DNA from: Cranoglanis bouderius
Taxonomy: Eukaryota; Chordata; Actinopteri; Siluriformes; Cranoglanididae
Reading direction: 5' to 3'
NCBI GenBank assembly: GCA_023630585.1
Contig: CM042546.1
Coordinates: forward strand, 13,812,810 to 13,876,809
DNA length: 64,000 bases
Shown here: piece after piece, positions 1 to 14,125 of the stretch
How positions within the stretch are numbered: the first letter of the stretch is position 1
Layout: each line of letters begins with the position of its first letter
Translations under genes and position numbers: made by a program
The notes under the pieces: model-generated
Databases searched by the model: none
The model's input: the letters and a program-made list of their open reading frames with translations, nothing else
Told to the model about the DNA's origin: nothing

Positions 1-56
1 AACTGTCTGTCTGTCTGTCTATCTTCTCATTTCCTTTTCTACATGCATTACTGAAG

Positions 57-137
<81 letters not shown>

Positions 138-142
138 GTCTA

Positions 143-180
<38 letters not shown>

Positions 181-196
181 CGTCCTATCTATCTAT
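57..196. repeat. (TCTA)n(TCTG)n compound microsatellite
   Basis: About 20 TCTA units (57-136) pass into TCTG and TCCG units up to about 185. A few TCTG units are also at 5-20. Confidence 0.97.
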
Positions 197-327
197 CATC
201 ATGACTCTCGACTCTTGACTTCGAAACTAAACTCCCTATACTTCTACAACTCACTGTTCTTCACACACTGCAGAGCTCTAAGTGCTGGAGAAGGAAGTGT
301 AGCAACAGGTGCTGAAACGAATTAAAG

Positions 328-328
<1 letters not shown>

Positions 329-404
<76 letters not shown>

Positions 405-429
405 CAGAGAGAGAGAGAGAGAGAGAGAC
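329..429. repeat. (TG)n(AG)n compound microsatellite
   Basis: About 31 TG units to 390, then AG units with one interruption. Confidence 0.97.
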
Positions 430-1450
430 TGCCCATCTGTTTTGTGTTAGCTGCATTTGCGGTCCGAGGGCCGGGGTTTTGCTCCCTATAAATGTATGTT
501 TGCACAGGTTTGTGTCACAATAGCTTGAGCAAAAGAGAAGCAACAGTTCCTTAAAAGTGAACACTTTATCTCCACCCCCTAACCACACATTCCACCTTCC
601 CTTTTTAGATCATCTGAACCTCTTACTGCTTTGAGCAGGTACAGTAATGGGACCCGAGCGCTGGATCGCAGTTCCTGCTCTCTTCTGATGATGGAGACTT
701 TTGATGTGGTGATCAGGTGATGCAGGCACTGGGTGTCCATACTTAGCATGACTACTGTGTGTACAGGGACATAGTGTGGCTTAAAGACTTCAGACAGCGA
801 TGGTTTACACATGTTATTGCAGGGGAAATGGGAAACTCCTGTGATTAAACATTTATTTCTGGTTTATGGGTTTTACCTGGGTTTTCATCTCTCCACTCTA
901 TTTCTGTCCAACGTAACCAGTTCTGTCTGCCATGCATAACACCCAGGCCAGGGATAAAGCCTGCAGAAACATTTCCAGTACCCCTCTTGATGCTGTTGCT
1001 GCTTATAACCACTGAGACCTTGCACGCTCATTTTGTACCTTTTCATATGAGGTGGGTGTTTTATTTAGGTCAACCTGGGGGTCTAGATGGCATCACTTAC
1101 TTATGCATAATTAAGTAGAATGCCTGCATTGTACAGTGTTAGAGTGTACCCATGTTAAAATGTTTTCAGTTAATTAAGTTGATTTGGATAATGCTTTTAA
1201 TAAGTAAGGAATTTTGGGGATTATTTTGGGGATTTTAACCATCGAGCACTTCCAGTACTTCCAGCACTTCCAACAAACAGAAAACGGGAAACTCCTTTGA
1301 AGAAGTTGTGCTAACTCTTAATTCTTCCCAATTTGACTGACTCCATTTCATTCCCCCACACTCCTTCTCCCCTCATCTTTGTCTCCTTTCTCCTGGTCGT
1401 GTAGCTTAATGAGCTCTTCAGCCATTCATCTGTACTCTGGCCAAAGAAAG

Positions 1451-1454
<4 letters not shown>
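430..1454. other. intergenic, nothing recognised
   Basis: AT-rich single-copy-looking DNA without coding signals or clear repeats. Confidence 0.6.

Positions 1455-1520
<66 letters not shown>
1455..1520. repeat. (CT)n microsatellite
   Basis: About 33 pure TC units. A second CT tract lies at 1679-1714. Confidence 0.97.
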
Positions 1521-1522
<2 letters not shown>

Positions 1523-1673
1523 ACGGCCTTATGCTGCTGGTCTGATTGCGGATGATTAAACTCATTAGTGGTCTTTAGCAGGCGTCTCTTTCGGCTGACG
1601 CTGCTTTGTGGGTGGGTGGGTGGGAGAGTGAAGGTGGGTGGCATTACTAAGCATGTGGAAAGAGGGGTGATGT

Positions 1674-1678
<5 letters not shown>

Positions 1679-1714
<36 letters not shown>
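1679..1714. repeat. (CT)n microsatellite
   Basis: About 18 CT units. Confidence 0.95.
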
Positions 1715-1720
<6 letters not shown>

Positions 1721-3959
1721 TTCAATTCCACTAAAGCAAACCAATCCTGGATCGCATGATGATTTTTTACGAGGTTATGATGAATTTCCAGCCATGGTTC
1801 TACATACCAGGATGGGCATTTCTGCCTGCTCTCTTCGCTTCTCCTCTTTCTTACAAACCCTTCTCCTGCTCCCAATTTAGATTCTTTTCCCACAATTCTT
1901 CTTTGTTTCTGAAGTTTACTGACTGGTGACTGGAATAAATAAAGCTCTGTGCGTGCTCTGTAATTATGTGGATACTCGACCCGTCGCTAGATTGGACCAA
2001 ATAGCATGTTTAACATGTTCAAGGCCGTTTCTCTGCTGATCTCATAACCATGCTTGACATCATGAAACTCGGGTTTGGCTTTTCACCACTGTGCCTTCAC
2101 ACTGTTTTACTTTCGGCCCATTTCGGGAAGGAACAATAACGTTCGACAGCTTGCAACCGCAAACAAATGCAACGTGCATCGGTGCCCCGGCACAGAGAGT
2201 GCCATTTTATAACATTAATTGCTCTGGAAGTTCGTTTTAGTCTGATTTGGGTAAATTACTAAGATTTCAGCGTGTACTCATTAGGAGTTAAAGGTGATGT
2301 CAGTGCAGAAAAAGTTCTACTGAAAGAGAATGTTCAGTTATAAGAAGACTGTGCTTTCAGGAGGAATCATTTTCTTTCTATATGGAACTAATTCTCAAAA
2401 ATTAACCAGCTTTCATCTCTGCTTTTTACATTTACCATTTATTATTCCTAACCCTTAGGCCTTTATCTAAAGTGTTCAGTGTCCCAGCCAGCAGCAGGCA
2501 CATTAGTACATCCCAGTGGATAGACAGAAGTCCACAGAGGAATGTAATGGATTAAAAGTCAAACACCAGAGGACCTGAGCATGCATGAAGCAGGCAGATG
2601 GGCTGAAAAGCGGACCATTGTACAGCAGCATTAACTTCGTTTTAATGAGGGCAGTGGTGAATAAAGGACAGAGAATACATTCGTGTCAACATTTGAGAGC
2701 AATAAAACCATGGAGAATGTATTTAATGCAGACACATGACATCATTCCCCTTGGGGGAAGTGGGATGGAACGAGATGAAACGAGGCCAAAGTGTATGATA
2801 TTATAAAAAATAAATGTGGAGGAACAAGAGTTCTCAGTTGTCCTATACATTATGTGAGTAGCGTAATGGTACACAGTAAGAAGAGGATCTGAAATAGATG
2901 TTAACATTAATGTTATATGGAAGAAATGGAAAATAGTATAGCCTATTATTAAAATAACAAACTACAAATCAGAGTAAATTGCAATTCTACATTGTTTTAA
3001 TAAACTACTACGTAACAAGTGAGTTTTAATATTTAGTGTAAAAATCATTTCCTGTCACGTGAACATGTAAGCATCTGGCATGGATTTTAAGGTTGTATAG
3101 TTCATATTTAGTTGTTGTTGTTTTTTTTACACACTAAACACAAACACTTTTCTTTCTCTCTATTTTTTATTTTTGCAGTTAACGAAAAACACCTTGGTTT
3201 TTGAAATGGCTGATACCTATTACAGCCACGGGTACATGTTGGCGAACACACGCACTTAGTTTCAGTGATCAAAAGCCTGCCAAATACCTCAAAAGCAACA
3301 CAGCTAAATGTTTCTCCATGTAATTACATACAGGCTGCTCCTGAATACTATAGGAGGATCGTAAAGTCTACATTTACAACACGTTTACATTTACAATTTT
3401 ATTTCTTGTGAAAAAGGTCATTCAAATTTCATTCTTTATATATATGGTGCGATGTTTACTTGGCATTTATGGAAGGATTCTCCAGTGTTAATGCTTTGTA
3501 AGGGTTAGTAAGTTTTCCACAGTGCGGAAAATCGTCAGGACAGTGGACTTGGTAAAATGACGAGCTGCTATTATTGTCTTATTAACTTCTAGAGAAAGCA
3601 AAAAGAGATGGTGAAAGGAATCACTGTTTATAACTCCTTTAACATAAATAATAACACGAACTAGATTCGCAGACTTTCCACAACGTTAAATAGAACTATA
3701 AATGGATAAAAAGTATGATGTGCTGTTTCTTTAGTTTAGAAAATATCATCTTTGGCAAATCCCTCTCTCAGTTTTAAATAACATATCCAAGAATGATACA
3801 TTCAACTCAGTAAAAGTTTGTATTTGTTTTTTGATCATGAATGAAATAAAAACACTAAGCAAGGAGTCCATGGTATTGGTGTAGTGCTTTGCTGGATGAT
3901 ATGGATTTACAGGATTATTTTAAGCACGTTACTGTATTTGTTACAGAGTGCATGGCCGG
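1715..3959. other. intergenic, nothing recognised
   Basis: AT-rich DNA. Only a weak trace of a dispersed repeat is seen near 2440-2500. Confidence 0.55.
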
Positions 3960-4340
3960 ATGACGAGATAGATTGATGAATGGATATGATGCTTTGACAG
4001 ACTGGTCTTCCCGGTAAAGGGCTGCAGATCTGTTTGCAGCTGGTCGTGAATAATAGATGGTGTTTATGAGTGTATGTATTCAATCTGACCCCAGAGGTTA
4101 CAGACTGAACGAGAGTAGCTCTCCCTGAGGAGGAAAAAGAGGACCGAGCAGGAGAAGAGAGAGAAAGACAGAGAGGGATGACAGATGACGTTCGTTTAGG
4201 GAGGTGATGAGCTGTCAGGTGGACAGGGACTCTCCGTCAACCTTTGGTGACAAGGCCAATCAGTCCGAGAGGTTACAAGTGGGGCTAATATCTTCTTAAT
4301 CACAGCATCGAGACTGACACACCAGGTGTAATTCAGAATG
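3960..4340. promoter_or_regulatory. candidate conserved element in the upstream desert
   Basis: The stretch is non-repetitive, with AAAGGGCTGCAGATCTGTTT, CTGACCCCAGAGGTTACAG and TTTGGTGACAAGGCCAATC. Evidence is texture only. Confidence 0.2.
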
Positions 4341-4739
4341 AAGGGTCAAGTGACAATCCAGGATTTGTAGGAAAACTTACAAACTAATGTTTGAAATGGA
4401 GACACTTATCAGGGCTTACACTTAAACAGTGTTCTACTAGAAGTGTTCTATCCTGCTGAGATATTCACAAAGGTACATATTCCAAGCAGAACCTCGTCAA
4501 GAATCTAAAAACCCTTAGCCATTCAAGGAAGTTCATGAGGAACCCTTCATCTGAGGTGTGTAAGCTTCATCCTAATTACATTAACCCAAAGCAACTTACA
4601 GCTGAGTTATGATACACTCAGAGCAGTTGAGGGTTAAAGGTCTTATACAACAGCAGCTCTCTGGCAGTCCTGGGATTTGAACTCAACTCTCTGATCACTA
4701 GTGCGGAACTTAAATATTCTCAACTAGTTCATTTTAAAT

Positions 4740-5260
4740 TGAATTTTAAACATGGAGGACAGTCTTTGTGCAAAGATAATTTGCAATGGCGCAAAGTGGT
4801 TACTGTTATTTCTCTTATGTTGTTTTGTTCCTCTTATACCACAATGATTTGCCAACATTAACAACTTTTTATTTATTGATAGAGGAAACACCGAAATTTG
4901 TTTTTAAATATATTTATAGTTACATTTGATGTTTTGGAACATCCGCAAAACTAGTCAGTTCCTGTTATCCTCTGTCCTGAACTTTCCCCTGTTGTAAAAC
5001 TTACGTCTGACGCTGACAGTAAAAAAAAAAAAATATTCACACAAAACATCACCATGTCAACAATTAAACGCTTTATATCAGTTTATGTGGAGCGTCGTCC
5101 GCCCTACAAGTCCCTATGTAAGTTGTTACTATAGAAACGCACATTGATATAACCTATGATTTGCCTTCATATGGAAGTCTTGTCAGAGCTGCTGTTATAG
5201 AAAATGAATCAACACCTTTTGACCAATAAGAATCCACAGAAACACTGTTGATTAAATTTA
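4740..5260 (+). repeat. dispersed repeat family A, copy 1
   Basis: This copy contains TATAGTTACATTTGATG, GTTCCTGTTATCCTC, TTACTATAGAAACGC and AGAGCTGCTGTTATAG followed by AATCAACACC, matching the copies at 16.8-18.3, 28.6-29.1 and 44.5-44.7 kb. Its end is mirrored in reverse orientation at about 6130-6200. Confidence 0.6.
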
Positions 5261-5590
5261 CATCTGGACAAGGTATCTGACTGGGAATGTATGGAATAAA
5301 ATCTACTACAATTACTGAAGTACTTTCCGTGTCTACGTCTTGTAGACTTTAAAAAAAAACAAAAAAAAAAAAAAAACTATGACACTCTTAAATTAGCTCC
5401 ATAGAGTTTCCTCTGAGGAAGCAACCGACATTAACACGATAACAAATGTTTAACTGCGGCTCAAGATAACACATACGATTGAAACCGAACTATTATGTTT
5501 ATCTGTGCTCAACTTACAACTGGCAGAGAGCATTGAGCATGGAGGTTAAGGACAGAGATTGAAAGCAATTAGCAAGGCCTAGTGTGTGTC

Positions 5591-5592
<2 letters not shown>

Positions 5593-5650
<58 letters not shown>

Positions 5651-5660
5651 TGTGTGTGTT
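5593..5660. repeat. (GT)n(GA)n microsatellite
   Basis: GT units to 5636, then GA units and a short GT end. Confidence 0.95.
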
Positions 5661-5764
5661 AATGAGAAAGGGGTGATCACAGATTTAGCCTGTTAAATAA
5701 TTCATTTGGTTTGAAGCGTGCGCCGACACTCACGGCACGGTCCATTAGGTGTTTAGAGGGTGCC

Positions 5765-5870
5765 ACAGACACATACACACACATGTGCAAACACACACAA
5801 CGCGCACACACACACACACACACAAAAAACAGACGTGTGGTTCTCCCATACCCCATCCCTTCCACACACA

Positions 5871-5951
<81 letters not shown>

Positions 5952-5952
5952 T
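5765..5952. repeat. interrupted (CA)n array
   Basis: The main pure block is 5876-5950. Shorter CA blocks before it are split by CAAACACA, CGCGCA and about 45 bases of unique DNA. Confidence 0.95.
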
Positions 5953-6129
5953 CATCCATACACCCACAAACATACACAATTTAAACGAGCAAGCCGAAAG
6001 TCAAGTGGAAGTGACATCAAACACAGCTGCACAATGATCATGCTTTTCTTCATTACTGAGCAAAATGTCACTAATTTACAAGCCAAATTGTTCAAAGACA
6101 GCAAACAGAATGTGATAAATATAATTACA

Positions 6130-6420
6130 TAACAGTGCTGCTGAATTCTCTATTCTGATTGGTCAGAAGCTGTTGATTAATTTTCAGTCACAGAAGCTCT
6201 AAAGACACTTCCAGCTGCACATCACACCACCCCACCACTGATTATTTACCTATAACACCAAACTCTCCCAAACTCGGTAATACATGTTACAACAGAAACT
6301 GTTCTGTAGCTTGTAGATACACTGTCTAAAGTTCCCTTTATGTGCTATAGCCAATGTTTTTGGATATTGTGTAGCTTTAAGTCTGATTGTTTGCTTTAAA
6401 ACAAGATCTTGGCGAGCTTC
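6130..6420 (-). repeat. dispersed repeat family A, end in opposite orientation
   Basis: ATTCTGATTGGTCAGAAGC and TGTTGATTAATTTTC are the reverse complement, with changes, of the end of copy 1 near 5180-5240. The more distant part is too diverged to align by eye. Confidence 0.5.
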
Positions 6421-6429
6421 TGTAATACT

Positions 6430-7039
6430 GCAATAAAAAATTTAAAAAAAAAGAAAGAAAACGCAAACATCTTCCAATTTAACAAATAAATAAATAAAAA
6501 ATGCTACAGCAACCTTGCAATCACAAGAGGCGGAAGTGGCCTTTTTTACTCAAGTAGCTTAAGATGTGACTATTTTATTGGCACAATATATATTTTAATC
6601 CATCAAGATGTGTATTTCTTTTAAGTTGGTTGGAGCCACTTTGCTCTTCTGAAGCTACACAATAGGGTTTTTTTCTTATACAGTCAATGTTCACAGGCTA
6701 TTTTTATGGAGTAACCCAGAATTCGTGCTGGATGTGTCATGAAAGCAACCATCCATCTAATCCACACCTCACGTGTCACATTCCCTTTCCGGCACTACAG
6801 AACACTTCATTAAGAAAAATAATGTTTATACGTACAACATGAATAAAACATGTGGTTGTAATCAGTTGAAGAAGTTGGACCTTCTCAAGGGTTCTTCAGT
6901 TGAAATCTTAAAAACATACTGTATGGGGCAATCCTACAGCTCCATCAGTCCAGGTCTAGTGATGACCCTGGGTTTGACTTGTATCTTAGCTAATTACTCT
7001 CATTTTCTGTTTATATTTTCTCCACCATTGTTAAGAGGG
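6430..7039. other. intergenic, nothing recognised
   Basis: AT-rich DNA with short A-runs. An open frame here lacks coding character. Confidence 0.5.
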
Positions 7040-7205
7040 CAAGATTCTGTATCAATGGTGTCCAATCTTATTCACAAATGGCCGGTGTGTACAGGTTTTC
7101 ATTGTAATGGACCAGTAGCCTTGCCTGATTCCACTTGTTCTCAGAGTTTAATTATTGATGAGATGATTCAGGTGTGAAAACCTGCAACCACTCAGATTAG
7201 GCTCT
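7040..7205. repeat. dispersed teleost repeat fragment
   Basis: TGTCCAATCTTATTCACAAA followed by GGCCGGTGTGTACAGG, and AGGTGTGAAAACCTGCAACC at the other side, resemble a common fish repeat. ACAGGTTTTCAT and GTGAAAACCTGC are inverted. Confidence 0.35.
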
Positions 7206-7292
7206 GCCCCAGAGGAAAATTTCTTTTTTAAAAAAAAAACATTTCTCTTTGATATCTCGGGAGATTTAATTGGAATTTGACCTAGAATTCTA

Positions 7293-7296
<4 letters not shown>

Positions 7297-7364
<68 letters not shown>
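7297..7364. repeat. (CT)n microsatellite
   Basis: About 34 pure TC units followed by an A-run. Confidence 0.97.
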
Positions 7365-7367
<3 letters not shown>

Positions 7368-7983
7368 AAAAAAAAGAGGCATGGGATTTTTCTGATTGTG
7401 TGTGAGCACAATGGGAACTTGATTTTTTCAGTCTATTGTCCACTGTTTAGTTTACAGACTGAGTCAAACTATTTTTTTCAAAATAGCTGCACAGTAAAGC
7501 CAAACTTAAATTGTATTTGATTAAAACATAATCGGAAGACAATTTCTTCCCCAAATACAATATTAAATGCATTCTGTACATATTAGTAACTTGCTCACAT
7601 AAAACCATAAATTGTTTAATGTAGACAATAAACCATTAGACCTCAGTATTTAGCACACTCAAATATTTTCTATACTTGTATTAATGCATCTGAACTACAA
7701 TAATAGCTGAAATATAGAATACTTGGCACATAGTTCACATTTCCTGAAGAATACTTACAGATGGATACTTTAAAAAAAAAAGTATTATAATTAGCATATC
7801 AATAATATACCAGTGCGCTTCTCTTCAAATATAGTCAGACATGGTAGTATATCAAAAGTAAACTGTACATCCCTCCATACTCTACAGTAATACCCTTGTA
7901 GTAAACTTCATAGTATATTTGAATGAACTTACTAGATTTTTTTAAATGTTAGGATAAATAGCTTTAAAAAATATTCATACAAC

Positions 7984-7986
7984 AAC

Positions 7987-8053
<67 letters not shown>
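7984..8053. repeat. (AAT)n microsatellite
   Basis: About 22 AAT units preceded by ACAACA. Confidence 0.97.
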
Positions 8054-8121
8054 TTTGTTTTAGATTTTGTCCCCCTCACTTTGTCCTGTTCTATATCATG
8101 TTCCTCAGAAGAGTTCCTCCT

Positions 8122-8154
8122 ACACACACACACAGGCACACAGGCACACACACA

Positions 8155-8224
<70 letters not shown>
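8122..8224. repeat. (CA)n microsatellite
   Basis: CA units with CACAGG interruptions at the left, then a long pure block from 8158. Confidence 0.97.
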
Positions 8225-8227
<3 letters not shown>

Positions 8228-8619
8228 GCACACTTGTAGTATAAAAATATAATAACACACACAAACAACTTCAGAGTAATTCTGTTTTCTTGGTGTATTG
8301 ACCAATGACCAGTTACATTAAATGGCCTGTTTTGTTGTTTCAATATAAATAGTTAATTATTCTTATTCTTATTATTATGTATGAAGTCCATCTCCATCTG
8401 GTGTCAAACATACAACTGATCTCGGGTCAAACTCACTTAACACACTGCTATAAACAGTAAGCATGTTTAGGTAGTCTGAGTGTAAGCCCCAGAGAAACCA
8501 GTTTGCAGTTGAAGCTAGCCGTGCGTGCACTTACACTAATGAACTGAGCTCTGTTACACATCTGATATAGCAGACTCGCTGATGTGTGTGTATATCATAA
8601 ACCAGTGCCGTTCTCATAA

Positions 8620-8850
8620 TTCGCCTCTCTCTCCGGGGTCCTGAAGTGCCGCTGCGACACCTGACACCACCTGAGTGGAGCGAGGGCCGTCTAACGCGCT
8701 GCCTGTCAGCAATTACCTCACGTTAAAATCCCCCCTTGAGTGGCAAATTGAATCAGGCCGGGCTATCACTGTCTGCCCTGTCTCCAAACTGCAGAGTTCT
8801 AAACTCAATTATAGGTTATAAACTCGGACTTCTTTAAGAACTAGATCTCT
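8620..8850. promoter_or_regulatory. candidate conserved element in the upstream desert
   Basis: The block is GC-richer and repeat-free, with GACACCACCTGAGTGGAGCG, GTCAGCAATTACCTCACG and AATTGAATCAGGCCGGGC. E-box (CACCTG) and homeobox-like (AATTA) motifs are present. Confidence 0.25.
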
Positions 8851-9756
8851 TAGCCTGCCGATCGATCGCTCTGTGTGTCTACTGAGGCCCGAAACTCAAA
8901 AAGGTATTTTCTGTTCTTCAGGGCTAATCTGTATTTATTTGCTTTTATTTTAGCAAGGAGGCCCCAGCTGAGGATATGAAATGTCATAAAAAGGCATTGA
9001 TCAACAAAAAGGACCTTTATTAATAACTTAAAATGGAAAAAGCCAATCTAATTGTAAATGAACACCGCCATGAGCAAGCAAGCAGGAACAGAGGCAGGAT
9101 AAACTGCCACTTATAAGATAAGGAAGTTAGGGTCGTCCTGTGATTTAAGTGTGTCGGCTGCTTACGACCCTCAAGGCTAAAAGTGTGCCTCATGAGTATA
9201 GATCAATGCTGCCTTCACATGCTCACTGGATGGTCCTATTTCCTAGTTTCCTAGCATTCGAGTGGACAGCTAACATTAGCTAGCTCAATCTATTTTAGTA
9301 CTTTATTAACATTTTCCCCTAGAGCAAAAATGTACACAATGATGGTTTGAGATACACTATAAACCTGTGTCACTCCATCACTCTCAAGGGTTCTGTGAAA
9401 CATTGCTAAAGCTGGTCTACTCAGAACATTTTGTGAAAGGAAAAGCCATTCAATTTAAGCTCCTCTGGAAAAGTGGCCTAACCGGTGACCATTTAAAGTA
9501 AGTTGCCTTTAAATTAAACAGCTTTCACACACTTAGAAAAAAAAACAGTTCCTCAAGTCTTCTTTGGATAGTTAAGGGTTCTGAAGGATACTTAGGGGTC
9601 CTAGATGGAACCCTTCGGTTTGTTAGCTCAAAGTGCGCTACATTTCCAGGCAGATAATGAACTTTTAAAGTAGAAAGAAAAAGATTTCTTACCTGAATTT
9701 CAGGCAGCTAGCTAACTAATATGTACAGTACATTTTCAGAAAAACAGATACTAAAC
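8851..9756. other. intergenic with traces of dispersed repeats
   Basis: A GGTTCT-type fragment lies near 9545-9640; nothing coding. Confidence 0.5.
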
Positions 9757-9985
9757 TGTACCTTTCTTTGTAGCTGGGGTGGTACCCTTATCCTTTGTAC
9801 TTTTAATATTTAACTTTTACCTGGGAAAAAAAAAGCTTCAAGGTACATAATTGGACCATAATCACCTTTAGTTTAGAAGTACACTATATGCACCTTTGTA
9901 GGTAAAATATGCATACAAAAGCTATAAAAGATGTACACTTGATGGTACCACCCAGCAACAAGGATTGGTACATCAATTACCATAG
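9757..9985. mobile_element. MITE-like element with inverted ends
   Basis: GTACCTTTCTTTGTAGCTGG followed by GGTGGTACCC at the left is the inverse, with changes, of GATGGTACCACCCAGCAACA followed by AGGATTGGTAC at the right. It is about 230 bp and non-coding. Confidence 0.45.
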
Positions 9986-10980
9986 AAACCCAGCTAAGGC
10001 TTATTTACACGTTATATTCATTTTGAATGTGTACAGTTACTTTGTTAAGCTAGAACCTACTAGCTAGCCAATCAACAAAGCTGTTTTTTCTGTTATGGTG
10101 CTTTTGTATTTTTTTCTGAACCACTATATGTTTTGTTACAGTGGAACTTCCAAAGTTCGGAAAAGTTCACCTTTTGGGAAAAATAAACTCCAAAACTCCA
10201 AACAAAGCTACTTCATTTAATCTTTATTACTGATTATAATAAATCTGATCTCAATAGCAATGAGTTTCCAATTTAAGACTGTATTGCGTGTTGTGTGACA
10301 CACCTGTTTTCCCCCAAATCTGCAAACAGTAATGAAACAACAGTCAAAAACATTTATAGACTCTGAAGAACCCACCATGTGATTTCCATGGCCAGTGCTA
10401 AGATGTGTCACGATGTGTCAATGTGTCAACAGTTTATCCAGATACAGACCCAGCAAAGTATTTCAGTGGATTGAACCAAGTGCTTGAAAAATACTGTAGC
10501 AGAACCAATCAACGTATGAAAAACCTGCTGCTGTTCAGTGACTGTAGTTCTCACCATTCATTCATGTTAGTGGCTTATCTGGACTTTTGCAACCAAGGAA
10601 TTTTATTTAACTGAACCTTCACTGGACCATTTAGATGGTCCAATTTATGGTTGATAATGTTTAGTAGATAATATATAACACTTTTTTTTGCTGTTACTTT
10701 ATGTGGATTGTCTAATTTATAGCTAGTGATGTTTAATAAATCATTTCCAATTCCTCCCTAGTGTTAATGTGGACTTTATTTATACATTTTATGACATTTT
10801 AGATAGATAACCATTACTTGACATGTTGACAGTCTGTAGATGATTTGTAGTGTCTAAAGCAGACTATGCCGATTAAGTGCTACCTTTTATTGTCCTAAGC
10901 CATAAACAATAAGTGATTATATGCTGCTTCTTGTCCAGGGTCTATGATTAAAAGTTCAGAGAGAAGTGATGGTTAGTTTG
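9986..10980. other. intergenic, nothing recognised
   Basis: AT-rich DNA. Short open frames here have no start, splice or family support. Confidence 0.55.
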
Positions 10981-12869
<1,889 letters not shown>

Positions 12870-13135
12870 GCCTGGAGCCTATCCCAGGTAGCATGGGGCA
12901 CAGGCGGGAGACACCCTGGATCGCAGGGTACAATCACACACACATTCATACACCCATTCACACATTACGGACACTTTTGAACATTCCAATTAGCCTATAA
13001 TGCATGTCTTTGGACCGGGGGAGGAAACCGGAGTACCCGGAGGAAACCCCCGAAGCACGGGGCCACACACACATGGCCACGGCAGGAATCAAACCCTCGA
13101 CCCTGGAGGTGTGAGGCAAACATGCTAACCACTTT
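12870..13135 (+). repeat. dispersed teleost repeat, second copy
   Basis: The copy contains GCCTGGAGCCTATCCCAGG, CACCCATTCACACATTACGG, GCATGTCTTTGGACCGGGGG and GGAAACCGGAGTACCCGGAGG, a sequence seen very often in fish genomes. It is on the same strand as the copy at 21571-21767 and retains more of the 5' part. Confidence 0.65.
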
Positions 13136-13439
13136 CAATATATGAGCAGCTAAAAGCCAATGAATCTGGTGTTTAAAAAAACATTTGCCTGTAACATTTG
13201 CCTGAGGGTTAAATGCTTAAATACCACACAGTGGCTCTCTAAAAGCTATAATTAACCCTTAAATGACAAATTATGTTCCACGCACCCCAACACTAGCTGA
13301 TTGATTGATTTTTTCTTGGTGAGCCCATTGTTTGCTTCTTTAGTTTTGCACTGTAGCTACGAGGCTAATATTGTTAACAAGTAGAAGGAAGTACAAAGCT
13401 GCCAGATTATCATCATGTAAACTGCAGGCCTAAATTGTC

Positions 13440-13500
13440 ACATTTGACTCAGTCAAATCACTGACGTATAAATCAGCCTTCGCATTTTAATCGAGGACTA
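13440..13500 (+). promoter_or_regulatory. possible TATA promoter with AP-1 site
   Basis: TGACTCA (13445-13451), followed by an inverted GTCA, lies 15 bases before TATAAAT (13467-13473). A start about 30 bases downstream would give a leader of about 190 bases to the ATG at 13687. Upstream ATGs in that leader weaken the case unless it is spliced; CAGG|GTGAGA near 13539 is a possible donor. Confidence 0.25.
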
Positions 13501-13745
13501 TCTTGTGGTTTACTCTGTCAAACAAAAACTGTGAACAGCAGGGTGAGAGTAGGAGGCTGCTGGCATGGGAAAAAAAACATCACACTGTGGTTTAATGGTT
13601 TCTGTGTAGAAACTCACCTTTTACCAGAATCTGAGGCTTGTGCAGAGAGACACCACTCTAACTGCAGTGGAAGAAAGAGATTCAAGATGGCCACTGCAGT
13701 TTTTAGCATTGCGATTGTCCTTTTGTCCATTTTTATAGATAACAG
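13500..13745 (+). repeat. duplicated segment, copy 1 (with ATG exon)
   Basis: AGTAGGAGGCTGCTGGCATG and the following CACTGTGGTTTA recur with changes at 15085-15300 on the same strand, about 1.57 kb away. The similarity continues weakly through the putative first exon. Confidence 0.55.
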
Positions 13746-13758
13746 TGTGTCACAGATG
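13687..13758 (+). CDS. orphan exon resembling a signal-peptide first exon
   Basis: The gene is not recognised. The ATG at 13687 has a strong context (CAAGATGG) and opens 24 codons beginning MATAVFSIAIVLLSIFI and ending DNSVSQM. It has a hydrophobic core and a small-residue pattern (NSVS) suiting signal-peptidase cleavage. The frame then meets a good donor, ATG|GTGAGA (GT at 13759-13760). Upstream are a TATA box at 13467-13473 and an AP-1 site at 13445-13451. No following exon was found in the next 3 kb. It could be the first exon of a small secreted protein, a relic of one, or chance. A diverged copy of the surrounding DNA lies at 15085-15300, where the ATG is lost. Confidence 0.25.
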
Positions 13759-13939
13759 GTGAGAAACCATAAAATGGTGGCTATAAGCTTTCATTACATT
13801 ATACATTAGTCTCATAGCTCCAGTGCAAAACTAATTGACAAATATCAGACATGTATGATTGAGTACATTTAGGAACTGACTAGACTCTTGCGGAGAAAAA
13901 CTTTAAGTTGTTATCTGTAGTTTCTAAGTGGAGTGCTTT

Positions 13940-14125
13940 CTAAACAGGCTCTACATGAAACATTTTCTAAAATGGTTCTTCTTAGAACCCTCTGTTGGAG
14001 GATTCTACGTAGGACTTTTATGAGATCCACCAGAGGATCCACTTTAGTGCTACAATCTTTTATTTTTTTAATTTTTTTTTTAGATCTAAGATTATAACAC
14101 TGTGGACCAGGTTCCATCCATCACC
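13940..14125. repeat. GGTTCT-type MITE, second fragment
   Basis: AGGCTCTACATGAAACATTT, GGTTCTTCTTAGAACCCTC and TGGACCAGGTTCCA show the same inverted GGTTC/GAACC pattern as at 51483-51650. Confidence 0.3.

Noticed and set aside
57..196. CRISPR-like or tandem array
   Set aside because: A tetranucleotide microsatellite with no spacers; the genome is a vertebrate's.
1311..1893. Arg-Glu or Ser-Leu repeat frames around (CT)n tracts
   Set aside because: Open only because CT/GA repeats lack stops; no domain, start context or splice logic. Same for 35332-35641, 52591-52912 and 42000-42260.
5677..6132. Open frames of up to 127 codons rich in His-Thr or Cys-Val
   Set aside because: They are translations of (CA)n and (GT)n tracts and are open on both strands. 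The same holds for those at 309-588, 7975-8343, 10956-11180, 19030-19416, 27496-27847, 32751-33301, 49039-49347 and 62955-63293.
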